A stretch of 64,000 nt of DNA from Gavia stellata. Taxonomy: Eukaryota > Chordata > Aves > Gaviiformes > Gaviidae. This document shows positions 56,701-64,000 of the stretch, in pieces (within the stretch, counting starts at the first letter, position 1; each line of letters opens with the position of its first letter). Made by a program: the position numbers and the translations under genes. The notes under the pieces are model-generated. The model searched no databases and was not told the origin of the DNA. It was given only the letters and a program-made list of their open reading frames with translations. The DNA is taken from positions 1,054,001-1,118,000 of the forward strand of contig NC_082620.1 of NCBI RefSeq assembly GCF_030936135.1, written 5' to 3'.

Positions 56701-59700
56701 CCAGGAAAACCCTGGCGTCGCGCAAAAAAGCGAGCGAAAACACCCGAGGAATTTCACCTCACTCGAAATAACCCTGAATCTCTTCCTATTAATTAAAACC
56801 CAAGACAAAAATAACCATTTCCAGCAGCAAATTTGGCGCTTTTTATAAATTTTTCTTTTTTTTTTTCACATCTGTGGAAGGGATGCTCCACATCGGGGTC
56901 CCCGTGTGAACCCGCCAGGACGGAGCCCCGTCCCGCAGCTCTCGCTGTTTGCTTTGGCGCCCGATTTATTTGGCCTCCGTTATTTATAACCGAGCAGAGA
57001 TTTATTCTTTTTTATTCCGCCCCCCCCAGCTTTCTCCGCGCAGAAGGTGAATTATAAAGCTGCAAAACACCGCCGCCAAAATTATTAAGCAAAAAAAAAA
57101 AAGGGAAAAAAAATGTCTTTTCCCCGCTATATAATTATTTCCAGCCTGGGACAGAGTTAAAATTATATTAAAGGGAAAAAAAACAGAAGAAGAGGCTATT
57201 AAAGAGCGAAATAACAGGCTGAAATGTTTTGCTTTGGGGCTATTTTGAAGGACAGAAGAGTATTTATTTACAGGGCTGAATTTCTGCGTAAATCCGCGGC
57301 GAGGGGCAGAATCGGGGGGAAAATGGAGGGGTTGGGGTATGGGAAGTATGAGAAGGGAGGGGGCTGCTGGGGGGGGTTAAGCAGGAGTTGGGGGGCTGGG
57401 GTTGGGGGGCTGGTCCTGTATGTGTCCGTGGTCCCAGCCCTATGGATGATGGGGATCCTGGCTCTGCACCCATGGGTGGTCCTGGTCCCAGAGCTGCTGG
57501 GGATCCCGGATCTGCACCCATGGGTGGTTCTGGTCCCAGAGCTGCTGGGGATCCCGGCTCTGCACCCATGGGTGGTCCTGGTCCCAGAGCTGCTGGGGAT
57601 CCCGGATCTGCACCCATGGGTGGTCCTGGTCCCAGAGCTGCTGGGGATCCCGGATCTGCACCCATGGGTGGTTCTGGTCCCAGAGCTGCTGGGGATCCCG
57701 GCTCTGCACCCATGGGTGGTCCCAGCCCAGTATCTGCTGGGGGTCCCAGCCCTGCACCCATGGGTGGTCCTGGTCCCACATCTACCCATGGCCATGTCCT
57801 CATCCATTGGCGGTCCTGGTCCCAGAGCTGCTGGGGATCCCAGCTCTGCACCCATGGGTGGTCCCAGCCCAGTATCTGCTGGGGGTCCCAGCCCTGCACC
57901 CATGGGTGGTCTTGGTCCCACATCTACCCATGGCCATGTCCTCATCCATGGGTGGTCCTGGTCCCAAAGCTGCTGGGGATCCCGGATCTGCACCCATGGG
58001 TGGTTCTGGTCCCAGAGCTGCTGGGGATCCCGGCTCTGCACCCATGGGCGGTCCTGGTCCCAGAGCTGCTGGGGATCCCGGCTCTGCACCCATGGGTGTT
58101 CCTGGTCCCAGAGCTGCTGGGGATCCCGGCTCTGCACCCATGGGTGGTCCTGGCCCCGTATCTGCTGGGGATCCCGGCTCTGCACCCATGGGTGGTCCTG
58201 GCCCCGTATCTGCTGGGGATCCCAGCCCTGCACCCATCAGTGGTCCCAGCCCAACATCTCCTGGGGTTCCCGGTTCTTCACCCACTGGTGGTCCCAGCCC
58301 AGTATCTACCGGGCGTCCCAGCCCTGCACCCATTGGTAGTCCTGGTCCCACGTCCACCCATGGCCCCGTCCTTATCCCTGGGTGGTCCTGTTCCCGTCCC
58401 TGGGTGGCTCCAGCCCACGTCCCTGGTGGCCCCGTCCCCATCCCTACCTCGATGTCGGGGATGTTCTCCACCAGCTGCCGGGCGATGTCCTTGCAGCCGC
58501 CCTCCAGCGCGTCCGGGGGCATCTCTCCATCCGAGTACCAGTCGCGGTTGGCGGAGTGGGCGTAGGCGGCGCTGGGAGTCGCGTGGGTCACCCGCGTGGT
58601 GGTGACGATGCCCACCGCCTTGCCTGCGCCACGATGTCAGGGGACAATGGTGGGAACACCCCCAAAACCCACCGCTTTCCCCCCTCCCTCCCCAGCACCC
58701 ACCAGCCCCTCACCTCCATCCTTGGCCCAGCGAAGGATGGAGGTCACCTCTTGGCCCTTGGTGGTGTTGCAGCGGTCACGGGTGACGCCGGCGCTGACGC
58801 CCACCGTCCCCTCGTTGGCTTTGACGCCGCAGAGGTAGGCGGTGGCCGTGCCCGCGCTGTCGGGCACCTGCGCGTTGGTGTTGTAGGTCTGGGAGGAGGG
58901 GGTAGATAAATAAACCGCCATCGTCATCACCGCCATGGTCATCACCGCCATCGTCATCACCGCCATCGTCATCATCATCCCCACCCTGGGGCTCCATCAT
59001 AGTCATCCTCCCCACCCCGGAGCTCCCCTCCCATGCTGTTTGGCCGCGTCAGACCCCCATCCCGCCTGTGCACCCCCTCTTTCGCCCCTTGCCCCCCTCT
59101 TTTGCCCCTTGGCCCCCCGTGGCGTGGTTGCACATCAGCCCCCCGCTGCAGTTTGATGCTTTTAGCCTTTTTTCAGCCCGTTTTTAGGCAGGGAGAGAGA
59201 GAAGCCGCCGCTGCGAGAATCCCCCGCGAGGCGAAGGGAGACGGCGGGGAGCGGCTGGGACTTCCAATTTCATCATAAAAAAAAAAAAAAAAAAAGCCTT
59301 TTGTTCAGCAAAATGACCGCAGGAGAAGCAGGGGGGGTCCCGCGGCTTCCCACGGCCGGGCGGCCTCATCCCGTCCCCCCCTCCCCGTTCCCACGGGCCG
59401 GACCCTGGCACGGCGAGCGGGCACCAGAGCCAGGTCCCTTCGCCCGCCCCTGACCTAATTTCGGCTCCCGGTCGATGCCGGCCGGCCGGCCGTGACCTTG
59501 CGGTGGGTGTCGCGTCCCCCGTGGGTGTCCCGGGGGGCTCACCTTGGCCAAGGCGACGTAGGGGAACTTGTCCATCTCCAGCAGGCTCTCCTCGCCTTTG
59601 CGGTTTTGGAGCTGCCCTTTGAGGATGCGGGCGGCCGTGACGGTGGAGACGCCCATGCCTGCCAGGGCACCCGTCAGCCCCCTGCCGAGGACGGGCCAGC

Positions 59701-60828
59701 TCGCCGCGCGGGTGCCGCGCAACGCCGGCGGGCACCCAGTTTATCCCAGCACCCGATTTATTGCAAACCCAATTTATCCCAGCATCCAATCCATTGCAAA
59801 CCCAATTTATCCCAGCACCCAACTCATTGCGCACCCAATTTATCCCAGCACCCAATTCATTGCACACCCAATTTATCCCAGCACCCAACTCATTGCGCAC
59901 CCAATTTATCCCAGCACCCAACTCATTGCACACCCAATTTATCCCAGCACCCAATTCATTGCGCACCCAATTTATCCCAGCACCCAATTCATTGCGCACC
60001 CAATTTATCCCAGCACTCAATTTATTGGAAGCCCAGTTCATTGCAGCACCCAGTTTATCGCAGCACCCAGTTTAACACAGCGCCCAGTTCATTGCACGCC
60101 CAGTTCATCGCAGCACCCAATTTTTTGCAAGCCCAGTTCATTGCGGCACCTAGTTTACCGCAGCACCCAGCTTATCACAGCACCCAGTTCATTGCAGCAC
60201 CCAATTTTTTGCAGCACCCAATTCATCGCAGCACCCAATTTACCGCAAACCCAGTATATCGCAGCACTCAACTTATTGCAAACCCAATTTATCGCAGCAC
60301 CCAAGTTACCGCAAACCGAGTTTGTTGCAGCACCCGATTTATCTCAGCACCCAATTTATCGCAGCACCCAATTTATCCCAGGACCCAATTTATCCCAGAA
60401 CCCAATTTATTGCAGCACCCACTTTATCATGACACCCAATTTACTGCATACCCGATTTACCGTAGCGCCCACTTTACTGCACCCCCCTTTACCGCAGCAC
60501 CCACTTCACCGCAGCCCCCGCTCCTCCTCTCCCCCCCACCCCGGGGCGGGTGCCCCCATCTCACCGTCACCCAGGAAGAGGATGAGGTTCTTGGCCACGT
60601 TCTGGTTGAGGTGCTGGAGCCGCAGGGCGGCCCGCAGGGTCTCCTGCGCCTGCCCCCGCCAGTACTCGGGGTCCTTCTCCCTCTCTGCGGGGGGGGCGAA
60701 ACCGGGCTCCATAGCACCCAACAGCACCCACTTTTGGGGTGCAGCCTCCCCCCCCCCAAACTCCACCTACCGGGGATCAGCGATGCCGAGCAGAGCTGGG
60801 CGAGGAGGAGGAGGAGGAGAGCCTTCAT
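53488..60828 (-). CDS. ALPL: Tissue-nonspecific alkaline phosphatase, complete coding region (11 exons)
   Basis: A GPI-anchored ectoenzyme that hydrolyses phosphate monoesters, including pyrophosphate and pyridoxal phosphate, and is needed for mineralisation. Minus-strand exons in coding order: 60828-60771, 60684-60565, 59658-59543, 58888-58714, 58623-58448, 56584-56441, 56270-56201, 55201-55067, 54253-54062, 53972-53853, 53744-53488 (stop TAA). All borders are GT/AG and phases join, giving about 520 residues against 524 in human. Seen in order: signal peptide [15 protein letters not shown], metal-site FLGDGMG, active Ser in [55 protein letters not shown], metal ligands in [20 protein letters not shown] and [13 protein letters not shown], and [14 protein letters not shown]. 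No frame error was found. The untranslated first exon is not identified. Confidence 0.97.
54062..54253 (-). CDS. ALPL: ALPL exon 9: metal-ligand residues
   Basis: Encodes [20 protein letters not shown] and [20 protein letters not shown]. It supplies Asp/His ligands for the two zinc ions and part of the magnesium site known from alkaline phosphatases. Confidence 0.95.
54262..55066. repeat. Pyrimidine-rich minisatellite in ALPL intron 8
   Basis: C/T-rich units (catcaccccctttacccccc, cacctccttccccctttgca) fill the intron 54254-55066, with repeating blocks of about 110-120 bp. There is strong pyrimidine strand bias on +. Confidence 0.88.
55475..56100. repeat. ggggtaccagcatccctggg minisatellite in ALPL intron 7
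   Basis: About twenty-five units of 20-27 bp built on ggtaccagcatcccc with variants agagtgggg and tggggggg, each carrying a GGTACC palindrome. It occupies most of the intron 55202-56200. The 5' part uses ggtacctgcatcccttgggg. Confidence 0.9.
56585..57429. other. Unique part of ALPL intron 5
   Basis: A/T-richer, non-repetitive DNA with poly-A and poly-T tracts (for example 57,093-57,116). No exon or RNA recognised. Confidence 0.6.
57430..58345. repeat. 48-bp minisatellite in ALPL intron 5
   Basis: About eighteen copies of a 48-bp unit: cacccatgggtggtcctggt, cccagagctgctggggatcc and cggctctg. tgggtggt recurs at 57473 and 57521. Each intact copy contains CACCCATGGGTG. Interspersed variant copies (agtatctgctgggggtccca, acatctacccatggccatgt) form larger duplicated blocks. 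Confidence 0.93.
58714..58888 (-). CDS. ALPL: ALPL exon 4: catalytic serine
   Basis: Encodes [20 protein letters not shown], where the Ser of DSA (residue about 109 here) is the phosphorylated nucleophile. It continues [14 protein letters not shown] and SILRWAKDG. All key residues are intact. Confidence 0.95.
58915..58980. repeat. Short 15-bp repeat (catcgtcatcaccgc) in ALPL intron 3
   Basis: Four to five copies of catcgtcatcaccgc-like units about 25 bp upstream (in gene sense) of ALPL exon 4. Confidence 0.8.
59740..60495. repeat. 33-bp minisatellite in ALPL intron 2
   Basis: Units of 33 bp (acccaatttatcccagcacc then caactcattgcgc) are highly regular at 59,750-60,020, then degrade to cagcacccaatttatcg variants up to about 60,495. 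Less GC-rich than the other arrays. Confidence 0.92.
60771..60828 (-). CDS. ALPL: ALPL first coding exon: signal peptide
   Basis: The ATG at 60828 (minus strand) opens [19 protein letters not shown], a typical signal peptide with a six-Leu core. Cleavage is likely after the small residues CSA. The exon ends in phase 1 and joins EREKDPEYW of exon 2. Confidence 0.92.
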
Positions 60829-61094
60829 CCTGCGGTGCTGAGCGGGTGCTGGATAGGAGAGAGCTGCGGGGGGAGGCACCCGCTGCGTGCCTCAGTTTCC
60901 CCACGGAGACCTTCGCCCCGGGGCTCGGCCAAGCGAGGACGGGTGAGAAATGTCCCCTCCCTGTGCGGTCACCGATGTGACCCCTCTGGGGACATGCCAG
61001 CTCCCCCCCCCTCCCTGGCCACCAGTCCCACGGGGCGTCACCTCACTGGCACCAACCCGGGGCTGGGGGACGGTGGCACGGCCCCTCCATGTGC

Positions 61095-62625
61095 GCGTGG
61101 CACAGCAGGGTCCCCATCACGTGGCTGGGTCCCCATCGCGTGTCCCTGTCCCCATTGCATGGCCATGTCCCCATCATGGCTGGGTCCCCATTGCATGGCC
61201 ATGTCCCTATAGCATGTCCCTGTCCCCATCACACACTCGTGTCCCATCACATGTGTGTCCCCATCCCATGTTTGTGTCCCCATCCCGTGCCCACGTCCCC
61301 ATTGCACATCTGCATCCCCATCGTGTGTCCCCGTCATGTCTGTGTCCCCATCCCATGCCCACATCCCCATTGCGCATCTGCATCCCCATCGCACACCCGT
61401 GTCCCCATCGCATGTCCACATCCCCACTGTGTGCCCGTGTCCCCACTGCACACCCGTGTCCCCATCGCACAGTCGTGTCCCCATCGCACAGTCGTGTCCC
61501 CAGCGTGTGTCCACGTCCCCATCGCACACCCGTGTCCCCATCACATGTCCACGTCCCCACTGTGTGCCCATGTCCCCACTGCACACCTGTGTCCCCATCG
61601 CACACCCGTGTCCCCATCGCATGTCCACGTCCCCACTGTGTGCCCGTGTCCCCATCGCACACCCGTGTCCCCAGCGTGTGTCCACGTCCCCATTGCACAC
61701 CCGTGTCCCTGTTGCACGTCCATTGCCGTTGCACGCCCATGTCCCCACCACATGCCTGTGTCCCCATTGCAAGTCCACGTCCTTGCTGTATGTCCCTGTC
61801 CCCATCGCATGTCTGTGTCCCCATCCCATGTCTGTGTCCCCACCACATGCCCGTGTCCCTGTCGCACATCTGTGTCCCTGTTGCACGCTTGCATCCCCAC
61901 CACATGCTCGTGTCCCTATCGCACACCCGCGTCCCCATCGCATGTCCGTGTCCCCATCACACAGCCGTGTCCCCATCACACAGCCGTGTCCCCATCGCAT
62001 GTCTATGTCCCCATCACACACCCGTGTCCCCACCGCACAGCTGTGTCCCCATCGCATGTCTATGTCCCCATCACACACTCCTGTCCCCCATCACACACTC
62101 CTGTCCCCACCGCACACCCACGTCCCCATCGCATGTCTATGTCCCCATTACACAGCGGTGTCCCCACCACACAGCCGTGTCCCCATCACATGTCTATGTC
62201 CCCATCACACACCCGTGTCCCCATCACACAACCGTGTCCCCATCACACAACCGTGTCCCCATCGCATGTCTATGTCCCTATCACACACCCGTGTCCCCAC
62301 CGCACAGCCGTGTCCCCATCGCATGTCTATGTCCCCATCACACACCCGTGTCCCCATCACACACCCGTGTCCCCCATCACACACCCACGTCCCCATCGCA
62401 TGTCTGTGTCCCCATCACACACCCGTGTCCCCATTACACACCCATGTCCCCATCGCATGTCTATGTCCCCATCACACACCCGTGTCCCCACCGCACAGCC
62501 GTGTCCCCATCGCATGTCCATGTCCCCATCACACACCCATGTCCCCACCGCACCCCCCGTGTCCCCATCACACCCCCGTGTCCCTGTTGCACCCCTGTGT
62601 CCCCATCACACCCCCCCCCATCCCC
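61095..62625. repeat. 18-bp gtgtccccatcgcacacc array upstream of ALPL
   Basis: About eighty-five units of 18 bp. Variants (catgtctatgtccccatc, cacacccgtgtccccacc) recur in larger blocks. It lies in the ALPL 5' flank or first intron. The period of 18 leaves long open frames on both strands. Confidence 0.92.
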
Positions 62626-62639
62626 ATCGCACCCTCCGC

Positions 62640-63840
62640 ACCCCAGGGACCCCCCCCGCTCCCCCGGGGGTGGCAGCGGTGGGTGGCCCGGGGGGGGTCC
62701 TTACCGCCGGGGGGGGGACACGTACCCGCACAAACTTGGGTGCCGACACCCACGTCCCTCCTGGGCGGCGGGAGGAGGCCGGGCCGGGGGGACAGCCCTT
62801 AAATCCCCCCCGCACCCGGCCTTCGCCTCCTCCTCCTCCTCCCCTTCCTCCACCCTCCCCCCGCTGCCAGCACGGGGCGGGGGGGGGGGGAAGGCAACAA
62901 ACTGGGCTTACTGGTGCCCTCTGCCGGGTTGGACTGGGAGGACTGGGAGGACTGGGGTGCACCCAAAGCTGGCTGTGGGTGCTGAGCATCTCCCCCCGCC
63001 ACGCGCAAGGGGGAGAAAGTTGGGTGCACCCGGGGGGGGGTGTGTGTGTAGATGTGTGTTTTGCCGGATTTTGCATTATTTTCACCCAAAACGTGCCAGC
63101 GTGGTTTTGGGGTGGGGGGGTGACAGGGTCGGGGGGCCCCCCCCCGCCTCAGTTTCTCCACGCGGGCTCCTGCTGCAGCCCACGAGCGCGCCCTGCCTGA
63201 AAGGGCTTTATTGTAGGTCCTACAATAAACAAAGCTTCCTCGCAAGGGCAGGAGGGTGACGCCCTCCCCTGCCTCAGTTTCCCCCACCGTGGGGGACCGT
63301 GGGGCTCCGTGGCCCGTGGAGCCGTGGGTGCCTTCCCAGAAGGTGGCGGTCTCAGCCCAAAAATCCGCTCCCCGAAAGCTCCGGGGTGCCCCCAAGGGCA
63401 CCCCCCCAACGCCGCCCCGACGCCACGGGGGTGGGCACGGCTCCCCCCAGACCCCCAAATCCCTCCGGCACACCCCCCCACCGGCCCTTTGCACACCCCC
63501 CCCCCACTCCCCAGCGCTTTCCCAGCGCAGCAAAGCCGTTTGTAGCCCCACGCATGCAATGAGTGCGTCAGTGCTCAGCCTGCCGGTGTGGCGCGGGGGT
63601 CCGAGGTGGTGGCACCCTGTCCCCCCCCCCATCCCTGTCACCCCACATGCAAAGCAGCTGTGGGTGCCTGCCGGTGATGAAAAGCTCATTAAAAAGCTCG
63701 TTAGCCCGGCACACGGAAAGCCGCAACCTGGGGAACTCCTCGCTGCAAGGCCGCATGCACGCACCCGGGTAGGCTCGAACCCCAAAACCCGTCGAGGGGC
63801 TGTTAGACACACGGGGGGGGGGGGACACGGCTGCAGCCCG
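62640..63840. other. Non-repetitive GC-rich flank upstream of ALPL
   Basis: No exon recognised. It contains the palindrome with back-to-back poly(A) signals at 63207-63229 and cctcagtttc-type motifs at about 63,149 and 63,271. Confidence 0.5.
63207..63229. promoter_or_regulatory. Palindrome with AATAAA on both strands
   Basis: tttattgtagg and cctacaataaa are perfect inverted arms around one T, placing AATAAA at 63224-63229 (+) and at 63212-63207 (-). It could terminate transcripts in both directions, but no gene ending here was identified. Confidence 0.5.
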
Positions 63841-63847
63841 AGGAGCA

Positions 63848-64000
63848 CGCTTGCACGCTTATAAACTCGCACAATGGCATGCTTGCACAATTGCACGCTT
63901 GCGCACTTGCACGATCACGTCCTTGCGCGCTTGCGCAGCTGCAGGCTTGCAAGCTTGCGCCCGATCGTGCGCTTGCACGCTTGCACAGTCGCCTGTGCAC
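63848..64000. repeat. gcttgcacgcttgcac repeat at the window end
   Basis: Units of about 8-10 bp (gcttgcacg, acttgcacgatc, gcttgcgc) continue to the window edge, so the array is truncated. Confidence 0.8.

Noticed and set aside
61095-62625. CRISPR-like appearance of regularly spaced short repeats
   Set aside because: Units are contiguous 18-bp tandem repeats without unique spacers, in a vertebrate gene flank.
60950-63259. 769-codon open frame on + in the 18-bp array
   Set aside because: Pure product of the 18-bp period (six codons); reads as a Ser/Pro/His/Val repeat with no recognisable domain and continues into unrelated flank.

Overview
This is a stretch of vertebrate nuclear genome, almost certainly from a bird. 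It holds four conserved protein-coding genes in the order HSPG2 (3' end, +), USP48 (complete, +), RAP1GAP (5' part to near the C-terminus, +) and ALPL (complete coding region, -). This is the mirror image of the human 1p36.12 order. The bird call rests on a CR1 LINE 3' tail in a USP48 intron (about 11,699-11,751), on protein sequences that read as bird-like, and on GC-rich, minisatellite-filled introns typical of avian microchromosomes. The chicken counterpart is on chromosome 21 as far as I recall. No prokaryotic, viral or CRISPR content was seen.

Layout. 1-7,240: last eleven coding exons of perlecan (LG2, two EGF modules, LG3/endorepellin end), with introns almost entirely made of tandem repeats. 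7,260-9,020: intergenic G-rich and C-rich repeat arrays interrupted by a 200-N gap (7,940-8,139). 9,028-9,420: CpG-island promoter and first exon of USP48. 9,287-38,338: all 27 USP48 coding exons, encoding about 1,036 residues once one missing base in exon 1 is allowed for. Its introns, apart from the first, are mostly unique and much less GC-rich. 38,339-41,100: USP48 3' UTR and intergenic DNA. 41,130-51,860: RAP1GAP promoter island, a repeat-filled first intron and fourteen coding exons. The C-terminal quarter is missing where a second 200-N gap lies (52,239-52,438). 53,488-60,828: eleven ALPL coding exons on the minus strand, giving about 520 residues from signal peptide to GPI-anchor tail. 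60,829-64,000: upstream ALPL DNA, mostly an 18-bp array.

The genes are functionally separate. HSPG2 makes a basement-membrane proteoglycan, USP48 a deubiquitinase, RAP1GAP a Rap1 GTPase-activating protein, and ALPL the mineralising phosphatase. They are neighbours by old synteny, not an operon.

I did not find a new biological system. The most notable signals are these: six +1 frameshifts confined to the last perlecan exons; a 12-bp palindrome (CACCCATGGGTG) recurring in many RAP1GAP introns and in an ALPL intron array; a TTGCAC core shared by otherwise different arrays; and the contrast between repeat-saturated HSPG2/RAP1GAP/ALPL introns and clean USP48 introns. Most very long open frames in the window are repeat artefacts.
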